DNA from: Wohlfahrtiimonas sp.
Lineage (GTDB): Bacteria > Pseudomonadota > Gammaproteobacteria > Cardiobacteriales > Wohlfahrtiimonadaceae
Direction: 5' to 3'
Assembly: GCA_030149965.1 (NCBI GenBank)
Contig: JASLHB010000078.1
Location: forward strand, 1-15,234
DNA length: 15,234 bases
The number at the start of each line of letters is the position of its first letter. Position 1 is the first letter of the stretch. A program made the position numbers and the translations under genes. Shown here piece by piece: positions 7,635 through 14,444 of this stretch. The notes under the pieces are model-generated. The model searched no databases and was not told the DNA's origin. It worked only from the letters and a program-made list of their open reading frames with translations.

Positions 7635-8508
7635 TTAGCTGATTAGGATCTTGAATACCGCTTTGCATACAAGTTGCAGTAAGAGTATTGCGAAGTAAAC
7701 ATGCTATCGTCATTGGGCCGACACCGCCTGGCACTGGCGTAATGAATGCTGCTTTAGGTGCAACTTCATCATAATCCACATCACCCACTAAACGATTTTT
7801 ACCATTTTCTTCAATGCGATTAATCCCCACATCAATTACTGTAGCGCCTTCTTTTACCCAATCACCCTTGATCAATCTTGGTTGACCAACTGCAGCAACA
7901 ATAATATCTGCCTCACGACAAACTGCCGGTAAATTTTCAGTTCTTGAATGTGCAATTGTAACTGTACAGCTCTCTTTCAATAATAATTGCAACATTGGCT
8001 TGCCCACAATATTAGAGCGACCAACAATCACTGCTTTTTTACCTGATAAACTTCCCAACTTGTCTTTCAATAACAGTAAAGAGCCCAATGGCGTACAAGG
8101 AATCAATGAAGGCTCGCCAATAGATAAACGACCAACATTCACTGGGTGAAAACCATCCACATCTTTTTCTGGCAGAATTGACTGCAAAACAGTTTGCTCA
8201 TGAATATGTTTTGGCAAAGGTAATTGAACCAAAATACCGTGCACAGAAGCATCCTCATTCAAATCTTGAATTAATTTCAACAATTCTTCCTGACTTGTTT
8301 CAACATCCTTTTTAATTGTCACTGAATTCATGCCACATTCTTCGGCAAACTTCTGCTTATTGCGAACATAAACCTGACTCGCAGGATCCTCACCTACTAA
8401 AACAACCGTTAAACCTGGAGTGATACCATTATCTTGTTTCAAAACTGTGATTTGCTCTGTTAATTTTGCACGTAAACCTTCTGCAAATAACTTTCCATCA
8501 ATAATCAT
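7630..8508 (-). CDS. folD: Bifunctional methylene-THF dehydrogenase / methenyl-THF cyclohydrolase FolD
   Basis: This 292-residue protein carries the FolD signatures. They are YVRNKQKFAEECGM (47-60) with the catalytic pair Tyr47 and Lys51, QLPLPKHI, KDVDGFHPVNVGRL, PCTPLG, the NADP-binding VGRSNIVGKP, and PVPGGVGPMT near the C-terminus. The cytosolic enzyme interconverts 5,10-methylene-THF and 10-formyl-THF, supplying one-carbon units for purines and fMet-tRNA. The ATG overlaps the rapZ stop by 4 bp and has a strong GGAGG four bases upstream, so it is co-translated with rapZ. It is the last gene of the tamA-tilS-rapZ run. An inverted repeat covers its stop, and the tRNA-Leu promoter follows directly. 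Confidence 0.97.
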   Translation of the reverse strand: MIIDGKLFAEGLRAKLTEQITVLKQDNGITPGLTVVLVGEDPASQVYVRNKQKFAEECGMNSVTIKKDVETSQEELLKLIQDLNEDASVHGILVQLPLPKHIHEQTVLQSILPEKDVDGFHPVNVGRLSIGEPSLIPCTPLGSLLLLKDKLGSLSGKKAVIVGRSNIVGKPMLQLLLKESCTVTIAHSRTENLPAVCREADIIVAAVGQPRLIKGDWVKEGATVIDVGINRIEENGKNRLVGDVDYDEVAPKAAFITPVPGGVGPMTIACLLRNTLTATCMQSGIQDPNQLK

Positions 8509-9392
8509 TGTTCCTCCGAACGTTTTTTAAAAGAATGTGTAATGTGTAATTCACGGTGTTTCACAATCAACGGATATCGTTTAGCAATAATTTTTGCCAA
8601 TTGTTCCGTCAAATAAACCGAACGATGCTGCCCGCCCGTACAACCAATAGCGATCGTTAAATATGCGCGCGTGCCCTGTTCAAACCTCGGCAACCACGTA
8701 TAGAAAAAATCCTCTAAATCTTTTAAATAAGCCTGAACATCTGCTCGATCTTCTAAGTATTCAATCACCTCAGGATCTCGCCCTGTTTTAGGCCGCAATG
8801 CAGGCTCCCAATGAGGATTCGCTAAACAACGAGCATCAAAAATAAAATCTGCATTCAATGGTGTGCCATGTTTAAAACCAAAAGATTCAACTTGAATCGA
8901 TAACATATGCTGCTCTTGATCTTTTAATAACTGCTTTTTAATGAAAGATCGCAAATCATGAACGCTCATACAAGATGTATCAATGTGCAAATCCATATAT
9001 TTCTTCAACGGTTGCAATAATTCACGTTCACGCTCAATCGTATCCAATAAAGTTAAATGTTCTTGATAAAATGGATGTCGGCGACGAGTATCGCGATATC
9101 GCTGAACAATCGCCTCATTGGTTGCATCTAAAAATACAAAATCGATGCGTTCACTCAATTCATCCAGCGCCGCAAAAACCTGCTTTGCCTCATTGAGATC
9201 ATCAGGAAATCCTCGAGCATCCACAACGATTGCCAATCGTTTATGAGAAGATTCCCCAGAAAACTTTTCTAAAAATGATAAAACAAAACTCAATGGCAAA
9301 TTATCCACACAGAAAAACCCTTCATCTTCAAAAGTTTCCAAAGCTATTGATTTTCCTGCACCTGACAACCCACTAATTAATACGATTTGCAT
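8505..9392 (-). CDS. rapZ: RNase adapter protein RapZ (YvcJ/YhbJ family)
   Basis: This 295-residue protein has an N-terminal P-loop GLSGAGKS (8-15), the family motif FFCVDNLP, a VVDARG segment, and a C-terminal block with IGCTGGQHRSVYL. E. coli RapZ has 284 residues. In Enterobacteria RapZ binds GlcN6P and small RNAs and directs RNase E to the glmS-activating RNA GlmZ. Elsewhere family members are nucleotide-binding proteins of less clear role. Whether the small RNAs exist here cannot be told from this window. The gene is not beside rpoN-hpf-ptsN as in E. coli, but between a Lys-rich membrane protein gene and folD, which it overlaps by 4 bp. AGGGA nine bases before the ATG is a good ribosome binding site. 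Confidence 0.95.
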   Translation of the reverse strand: MQIVLISGLSGAGKSIALETFEDEGFFCVDNLPLSFVLSFLEKFSGESSHKRLAIVVDARGFPDDLNEAKQVFAALDELSERIDFVFLDATNEAIVQRYRDTRRRHPFYQEHLTLLDTIERERELLQPLKKYMDLHIDTSCMSVHDLRSFIKKQLLKDQEQHMLSIQVESFGFKHGTPLNADFIFDARCLANPHWEPALRPKTGRDPEVIEYLEDRADVQAYLKDLEDFFYTWLPRFEQGTRAYLTIAIGCTGGQHRSVYLTEQLAKIIAKRYPLIVKHRELHITHSFKKRSEEQ

Positions 9393-9413
9393 ATAACTAT
9401 GTCCCTTTTATAG

Positions 9414-9419
9414 ATTATA
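9414..9419 (-). promoter_or_regulatory. Possible internal -10 element before rapZ
   Basis: A perfect TATAAT on the minus strand lies 22 bases before the rapZ ATG, in the 46-bp gap after the Lys-rich protein gene. The best -35 at 17-base spacing is poor (TTAATG). It may give rapZ-folD some independent transcription, but in AT-rich DNA such a hexamer can arise by chance. Confidence 0.25.
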
Positions 9420-9438
9420 TCCATGTAATAAATAATCA

Positions 9439-9948
9439 TTAAAAATCCAACCGCGCTTGCTGATCACTTTTCTTTTTTATTGTTGTTTTGGTTTTCTTTA
9501 CCGTTGGCTTTTTCTCAACTTGAGCATCAGTCATTTTTGATGCTGTTTTACGTGTACTTGTAGAATGCTTTTTAGCTTTTGGCTTTTCAGTTTCTACTTG
9601 AGATTTTTTTGATTGCACTTTTTTTGTATTTTTTTGTGCTGATACAACCTTCTTAGTTGTTTTTCTATTTTGAATTTTACGAGCTTTTAAATAACTTAAT
9701 AATGCGGTCATTATGGTTAATATTGAAGTTGCACTTGCAATTTGCATCCTATAATTCACCAAAAACTCACTAATGTTTGGATTTTTCACCGGCAACATTG
9801 GCAAACCCCACCAACTTAAAGGCCAAGCCAACATTGCAACACCGATGTGCACCCACCAAGGCAACCTCAACCAAGTACCAGATAAACCATCATAATCATA
9901 ATGCGCATTGGGTTGCTGTGATTGTGATAAATTTGGCTGGCTAAACAT
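9439..9948 (-). CDS. Unrecognised small membrane protein with Lys-rich C-terminal tail
   Basis: I do not recognise this 169-residue protein. It has a polar, Gln/Asn-rich N-terminus (1-27). A Trp-rich hydrophobic segment follows (about 29-53, containing WWVHIGVAMLAWPLSWWG), then a second hydrophobic segment (about 66-87). The tail from 88 to 169 holds 24 Lys and 4 Arg in 82 residues, with repeated KK doublets, much like histone H1-type or AlgP-type tails. By the positive-inside rule both ends should be cytoplasmic, leaving the basic tail free to bind nucleic acid, ribosomes or acidic lipid head groups; this is inference only. A strong Shine-Dalgarno sequence (AAGGAG, eight bases before the ATG) overlaps the tilS stop, so the gene is probably expressed with tilS and rapZ. 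Confidence 0.8.
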   Translation of the reverse strand: MFSQPNLSQSQQPNAHYDYDGLSGTWLRLPWWVHIGVAMLAWPLSWWGLPMLPVKNPNISEFLVNYRMQIASATSILTIMTALLSYLKARKIQNRKTTKKVVSAQKNTKKVQSKKSQVETEKPKAKKHSTSTRKTASKMTDAQVEKKPTVKKTKTTIKKKSDQQARLDF

Positions 9949-9960
9949 TGATTGAACTCC

Positions 9961-11250
9961 TTAGTTTACTTCAATGATGGCTGGAATATAACCGAATGAT
10001 TGGCATATTTCTTTATATGAATAGCATAACCCCAAATATTGCACCCAAACTATTTGCTGAGAATTTTTATCTCGCAAAATCTGTATATGAGTGCGCAACC
10101 ATGGTTCTAATTCTATTTCTTGCAATAACTTTTTCAAAGTTTGTGATTTATTTCGCCACATAGGATGAAATGATAATCCATCTTCGCGAGTGACCAATTC
10201 GAGCTGCAAATTATTCCAAAAATTTAATGATGGGGCATTTTCAGCTTCAATCAATTCATACTGAAATTCGGGAGGTTTTACTCCAAAAATTGGCATTAAA
10301 TATAATTTATTTTTATAAGCTCTCACTTGCCAAGCATCTATTGAAAAACAACTCTGTGAAGTTGGTTTTTTCTCGATGAACATCGATAAAAACTCATCAA
10401 ACTGTCTTTTTTCTAAAATAATGTCGTGAATTTTTAACCAGTAACGCAATACGTTTCTTTGTCGCAATTGAGATAATTGAGTGAATTTTGATAAATCAAA
10501 ACACGTTGACTCAGCACTTTGAACATAATCTTCTTGAGCTATTTCCAATAGCAACTCATCACTCTCTTGAATCAACTGCGCACTTCTTGCAAAAGTTTGT
10601 TCATAATGTGGGAAATATCGTGCAACCATTGGAAAAATTGCGTTACGGATTTGGTTACGGGCTTCTTCTGTGCCGTGATTGGTATAATCTTCCATCCAAG
10701 GGACATTCATCATTTCTCCAGCTTTATACAATTCTGCTTTAGAAATGGATAAAAATGGGCGACAAACTGATAATACATGATCACCAAATTTTAATTGAGT
10801 CAAATCACGCATTCCACCCAAACCTAATGTACCTGAACCACGTAATAATCGATACATCACAGTTTCAGCCTGATCAGATCGATGATGAGCAACCACCAAT
10901 AAACCATTGTCCACCATGCTTTCTGCAAATTTAATATAACGCGCTTCTCGACCGCAAGCTTCTGCACCTTTCTGGTCAATATCTATCACAACATCATAAT
11001 GAATGAATTCAAAACCATATCGTTCTGCGCTATTTTTAGCAAAATTAGCCCAAATCACAGAATCTTCACCATGCCATTGGTGATTCACATGAATCGCCGT
11101 AATGGGTGGTAATTGATCTCTATATGTATTCAACCAATGCAAAAGCATATTAGAATCAATGCCTGCACTTAATCCTATATATAAATGATCATATTGATTA
11201 AGCGTTGTTCGATAACGATCAAAAACAATTGAATACCAACTAGGAATCAT
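9961..11250 (-). CDS. tilS: tRNA(Ile)-lysidine synthase TilS
   Basis: This 429-residue protein has the N-terminal PP-loop ATPase domain and the C-terminal TilS domain. Family motifs seen are HVNHQWH (54-60), GREARY (100-105) and HHRSDQAETVMYRLLRGSG (122-140), followed by GLGGM. Near the end, KSQTLKKLLQEIELEPWLR matches the C-terminal tRNA-binding domain. TilS adds lysine to C34 of tRNA-Ile(CAU), changing its decoding from AUG to AUA; it is essential in most bacteria. The PP-loop reads SAGIDS (28-33) rather than the usual SGGxDS, and the usual H-x-D-D-Q motif reads HRSDQ. The gene is otherwise full length and its position in the operon argues for function. Its ATG overlaps the tamA stop by 4 bp, with AAGGA just upstream. 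Confidence 0.93.
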   Translation of the reverse strand: MIPSWYSIVFDRYRTTLNQYDHLYIGLSAGIDSNMLLHWLNTYRDQLPPITAIHVNHQWHGEDSVIWANFAKNSAERYGFEFIHYDVVIDIDQKGAEACGREARYIKFAESMVDNGLLVVAHHRSDQAETVMYRLLRGSGTLGLGGMRDLTQLKFGDHVLSVCRPFLSISKAELYKAGEMMNVPWMEDYTNHGTEEARNQIRNAIFPMVARYFPHYEQTFARSAQLIQESDELLLEIAQEDYVQSAESTCFDLSKFTQLSQLRQRNVLRYWLKIHDIILEKRQFDEFLSMFIEKKPTSQSCFSIDAWQVRAYKNKLYLMPIFGVKPPEFQYELIEAENAPSLNFWNNLQLELVTREDGLSFHPMWRNKSQTLKKLLQEIELEPWLRTHIQILRDKNSQQIVWVQYLGLCYSYKEICQSFGYIPAIIEVN

Positions 11251-12989
11251 ATTTCCTTCCCAATATTCAAATGGAAGCGGAAATTATCGCCATAATCCTT
11301 ATCAAAGCCATGAGCAATATCGAATTTCACAACACCAATTTGCGAGAACCATCGAACACCTAAGCCTGCGCCAAATTTCAAATTAGGCTTCCCAGTATTA
11401 AATGCATCCCCTGCATCCACAAAAGCAACACCAGCCCATTCTTTAGTAAATTTATGTTCCCATTCAAAACTTCCGACAATCAGCTTTTTACCACCATAAA
11501 TCTCATCATCTTTATAGCCGCGTGCACCAATTCCGTTAAAACGATAACCTCGCACTGAATTATCACCACCTGTTTGGAATAATAATGCAGGACTTAAATG
11601 ATATAAATCTTTAGAAGCAATAAAAGTGTGCCCCATTTGCCCTTTCAAAATAATTCGATCATTCTTTGCGATAGGAATCGCTGTTGTACCCTCAGCTTTT
11701 ACTTGCACAAAATTAATATCAGAACCAATGTTTTTCGATGCTCCACGCACCATCACAGAACCTTTAATCACCCAATCTTCAAATATTGGATTCACAATAT
11801 TGTCCCACTTAAAGGTCGCAGATGGCACCAATAACTGTGTATGCATGCGCACACCTTCAGGTGTTCTGAATTTATCATTACGATAATCCAAAGCATAAAC
11901 CTGCTGTAATGTATCTTTCTTATGCGTGCTCGATACACCAAAAATCAACGCTGTGTAATCACGATATTTAGTATCTTCAAAGTTATACTTAAAATAGATA
12001 TCATAAAAACTTGTGGCAGGCCTTTTTCCAGGAATTCTATAGTTGAATACTGCACGTCGTTGCTTTTGAGCTAACAACAAATCAACATTGAACTTGTGCC
12101 CCATTTTATTTAAATAACGCCAAGTGCCCAAACCTGATAAGCGCATACCAATATCAGTGCTATAACCAATACCTGCACTGAATACTCGTCGTTTTTTAGG
12201 GGTTACAGTGACATCTAAAGGCACTGTTTTAGATTGATGATCGATCGTTGGCGTAATCACAACATCTTCAAAATAATCTGCAGAATCTAAATCGCCTTGC
12301 AACTCTAATGTTCGAGTATCAGAAAATTCAGTATCTTCATTAATGCTTAAATAACGTCGCAATAGTTTTTCGGAAAAATAATCGCTATGGAATGTCACTT
12401 CACCAAATTTATAACGATCCCCTGTATCCATTGATAAATGAACCAAGCTTTTATATGTATCCAAATTTACAATGATTTCATGCATTGGAAAAGTGACATC
12501 AAAATACCCCAAAGATAACGCTCTATTATATAGAGTACTTTTCATCTTCTCGTAGCTGACTTGATTCAATGGCGCTTCTAAACGCAAATCACTCTCTTGA
12601 ATGATCGTTTTAAAAATTCTTTTTCGATTACCTTCACCATCAATCTCAAAAATCAGATCATTGATCTTAATAGGATCATTTGGATTAATCTTATAAGTCG
12701 CAATCCATGTTTCACCCTCTTTTTTAAGATTGGTTTCAATGCTTGGCTTATAAAAACCATAAGGTTCTAATGCCATTGAAATCTCTTCAGGTGCTTGCTC
12801 ATTCAACCATTCCAAACGCAATGGCGCTGGAGCTTCTCGATTTTGAAACTCATAAATACTCAAGGTATTTTGCACATTCGTCAACGCTGACTTATGCCCT
12901 TTTAAACCCTCAATTTTGACGGTTAATTTATCAGCATAAGCAACATTAGACGCAAGTAATAATGTCAAACAGGAAAGGTAAAGTTTCAT
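11247..12989 (-). CDS. tamA: Outer-membrane translocation and assembly protein TamA
   Basis: This 580-residue Omp85-family protein begins with a signal peptide (cleavage likely after AYA, residue 19). Three POTRA-like domains follow (about 20-108, 108-186 and 190-264) and then a 16-strand type beta-barrel. The barrel holds the lid-loop motif SVRGY (478-482) in GGDNSVRGYRFNG, and the C-terminal strand ends FHLNIGKEI. Three POTRA domains and the length of about 577 in E. coli favour TamA over BamA, which has five POTRA domains. TamA works in the outer membrane with the inner-membrane-anchored TamB in autotransporter assembly and lipid transport. TamB is normally encoded next, but here tilS follows with a 4-bp overlap. 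An AGG directly abuts the ATG, too close for a normal ribosome binding site, so the leader is unusual. Confidence 0.92.
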   Translation of the reverse strand: MKLYLSCLTLLLASNVAYADKLTVKIEGLKGHKSALTNVQNTLSIYEFQNREAPAPLRLEWLNEQAPEEISMALEPYGFYKPSIETNLKKEGETWIATYKINPNDPIKINDLIFEIDGEGNRKRIFKTIIQESDLRLEAPLNQVSYEKMKSTLYNRALSLGYFDVTFPMHEIIVNLDTYKSLVHLSMDTGDRYKFGEVTFHSDYFSEKLLRRYLSINEDTEFSDTRTLELQGDLDSADYFEDVVITPTIDHQSKTVPLDVTVTPKKRRVFSAGIGYSTDIGMRLSGLGTWRYLNKMGHKFNVDLLLAQKQRRAVFNYRIPGKRPATSFYDIYFKYNFEDTKYRDYTALIFGVSSTHKKDTLQQVYALDYRNDKFRTPEGVRMHTQLLVPSATFKWDNIVNPIFEDWVIKGSVMVRGASKNIGSDINFVQVKAEGTTAIPIAKNDRIILKGQMGHTFIASKDLYHLSPALLFQTGGDNSVRGYRFNGIGARGYKDDEIYGGKKLIVGSFEWEHKFTKEWAGVAFVDAGDAFNTGKPNLKFGAGLGVRWFSQIGVVKFDIAHGFDKDYGDNFRFHLNIGKEI

Positions 12990-13021
12990 CCTATCGATAT
13001 CGTTATAGTAAAAGAAATGGA

Positions 13022-13032
13022 ATTATAACAAA
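13022..13032 (-). promoter_or_regulatory. Extended -10 promoter for tamA operon
   Basis: On the minus strand this segment reads TTTGTTATAAT: an exact -10 (TATAAT, 13027-13022) with an extended TGn element before it. No good -35 is seen at 16-18 bases, which is common for extended -10 promoters. The expected transcript start leaves a leader of about 25 bases before the tamA ATG. Confidence 0.65.
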
Positions 13033-13045
13033 GTCATGAATTTTA

Positions 13046-13056
13046 TTTGTTATAAT
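13046..13056 (+). promoter_or_regulatory. Extended -10 promoter for the HisP-like ATPase gene
   Basis: The plus strand reads TTTGTTATAAT: TATAAT at 13051-13056 with TGT before it, an exact extended -10. The -35 region falls in the opposite arm of the inverted repeat and does not resemble TTGACA. The -10 ends 36 bases before the ATG at 13093. Confidence 0.65.
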
Positions 13057-13092
13057 CACGCATTAATTTTTAATTGAAAGATTTTAGGTACC

Positions 13093-13869
13093 ATGAATCA
13101 AACAAATAATGCCCTTGTATTGGATGTACAAAATTTACATAAATCGTTCGGTGATTTAAAAATTCTAAAAGGCATCTCATTGTCTTTATACAAAGGCCAA
13201 GTTATTTCACTATTAGGTTCTTCTGGTTCTGGAAAAAGTACATTTCTTCGTTGCTTGAATCTTTTAGAAACTCCTGATTCTGGTCGTATTTCTTTAAACA
13301 ACGAAGAGTTAGAATTAAAATCTAGCCCAAAAGGTTTGATTGCTAAAAACCAAAAGCAATTACAAAAATATCGCAGTAAAGTTGGTATGGTATTCCAAAG
13401 CTTTAATTTATGGGCACATATGACAGTTTTAGAAAATGTCATTGAAGCACCGATTCATGTTTTAGGTGTTTCAAAAAAAGATGCCATTGCCACTGCAGAA
13501 AAATTATTAGATAAAGTTGGTTTATTAAATAAGAAAGATGCTTTCCCAAATAGCCTTTCAGGCGGCCAACAACAGCGCGTAGCAATTGCTAGAACTTTAG
13601 CAATGAATCCTGATGTTATTTTATTTGATGAACCAACCTCAGCTCTCGATCCTGAGCTTGTTCAAGAAGTCTTAAAAGTTATTCAAGAATTAGCCAAAGA
13701 TGGTATGACAATGATCATTGTTACGCATGAAATGGATTTTGCGCGCAATGTTTCTGATAAAATACTGTTTTTCCACCAAGGTGTTATTGAAGAAAGCGGC
13801 GCACCAGATGAAATGTTTAATAATCCAAAATCTGAACGCTTTAAACAATTCATCAATCATATAGAATAA
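13093..13869 (+). CDS. Polar amino acid ABC transporter ATP-binding protein (HisP/GlnQ/ArtP family)
   Basis: This 258-residue ABC ATPase has every catalytic motif: Walker A GSSGSGKST (42-50), Q-loop Gln102, signature LSGGQ (155-159), Walker B VILFDE (175-180), D-loop SALDPE, and switch His212. The stretch VFQSFNLWAHMTVLENVIEAP and the Lys/Gln-rich insert before it are typical of HisP-type importers of basic amino acids. The protein would drive uptake through inner-membrane permeases. No permease or binding protein gene is next to it: tamA lies upstream on the other strand and a pilin follows. It is therefore an orphan subunit, presumably paired with transporter genes elsewhere. The ATG has AGG four bases upstream, slightly close. 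The substrate is inferred, not shown. Confidence 0.9.
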   Translation: MNQTNNALVLDVQNLHKSFGDLKILKGISLSLYKGQVISLLGSSGSGKSTFLRCLNLLETPDSGRISLNNEELELKSSPKGLIAKNQKQLQKYRSKVGMVFQSFNLWAHMTVLENVIEAPIHVLGVSKKDAIATAEKLLDKVGLLNKKDAFPNSLSGGQQQRVAIARTLAMNPDVILFDEPTSALDPELVQEVLKVIQELAKDGMTMIIVTHEMDFARNVSDKILFFHQGVIEESGAPDEMFNNPKSERFKQFINHIE

Positions 13870-13903
13870 TTGAGCTACTCACAAAAATTGATAAGGAATG
13901 ATC

Positions 13904-14362
13904 ATGATGAAAAATAATAAAGGTTTTACCCTTATAGAATTAATGATTGTTGTTGCGATCGTTGGCATTATTTCAATGTTTGCATATCCAAGCTATCAAA
14001 ATGCGCAAAGAAAAGCTCGCATTTCTGAAGGTGTTGCACAAATGGCGGAATTGCAATCTTTGATTGAAAAAGCTCGATTAAATGGCCGCGTTCCTTATAA
14101 TAAAATTGTTTTAGACGCGAATAAAGCGGGCCCAGAAGGCGATAGAGAAAATAGAACTTATTACATCAAACATGATAAAAACATCAGATACAATAATGAA
14201 GTCATTTATACTGTCGAATACAGCACTGCAGCCAATGCCGACAGTAAATACTATTTAATCTCTACAGCTCAAGGCTCTTGGATTAAAGCTGATGATAAAT
14301 GTGGTTCTCTTCACTTAAGTGCAGAAGGTAATTTAAAAGAAAAAAATTATTGTCAAAAATAA
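13904..14362 (+). CDS. Type IV pilin-like protein (PilE/PilA-type prepilin)
   Basis: From the ATG at 13904 this is a 152-residue class IVa prepilin. A short basic leader ends at Gly, the prepilin peptidase site is KG/FTLIEL with Glu5 of the mature protein, and a hydrophobic helix (LMIVVAIVGIISMFAY) follows. The C-terminal half has two Cys (133 and 150) that could form the disulfide-bounded D-region. The size suits a major or minor pilin; which one cannot be told. Three ATGs lie close together (13898, 13904, 13907). AAGGA at 13893-13897 abuts the first, so the second (six-base spacing) or third (nine) is more likely. It starts 34 bp after the HisP-like gene with no terminator between them, so the two may be co-transcribed. 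No pilus assembly genes are adjacent. Confidence 0.88.
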   Translation: MMKNNKGFTLIELMIVVAIVGIISMFAYPSYQNAQRKARISEGVAQMAELQSLIEKARLNGRVPYNKIVLDANKAGPEGDRENRTYYIKHDKNIRYNNEVIYTVEYSTAANADSKYYLISTAQGSWIKADDKCGSLHLSAEGNLKEKNYCQK

Positions 14363-14405
14363 TTCCGTGAATCTATCAGCATAATTTTATGATTATGGAT
14401 TTCTT

Positions 14406-14414
14406 TGCTACAAT
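14406..14414 (+). promoter_or_regulatory. Candidate extended -10 promoter for dnaA
   Basis: TGCTACAAT (TGn plus TACAAT, five of six to consensus) lies 30 bases before the dnaA ATG. The region 17 bases upstream (TTTATG) is a poor -35. The 82-bp gap between the pilin and dnaA holds no match to the DnaA box TTATNCACA and no convincing terminator. Confidence 0.4.
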
Positions 14415-14444
14415 AACGCCCCGTCATTGGTCTAGAATATTAAA

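Larger units (their letters stand above)
13022..13056. repeat. Perfect 11-bp inverted repeat with 13-bp spacer between divergent genes
   Basis: The arms are ATTATAACAAA (13022-13032) and TTTGTTATAAT (13046-13056). The two arms carry the -10 regions of the two divergent transcription units, so the repeat makes a symmetric divergent promoter. It could also be a dyad for a dimeric regulator. Confidence 0.75.

Noticed and set aside
9301..9309. A perfect DnaA box TTATCCACA.
   Set aside because: It lies inside rapZ and encodes part of the conserved protein motif CVDNLP. It is single, with no other boxes or AT-rich unwinding region around it, so coincidence with coding sequence is the better explanation.
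13098..13442. A 114-codon minus-strand reading frame.
   Set aside because: It is antisense to the HisP-like ATPase, whose Walker A and Q-loop motifs lie in the same stretch. It has no recognisable domain or ribosome binding site.
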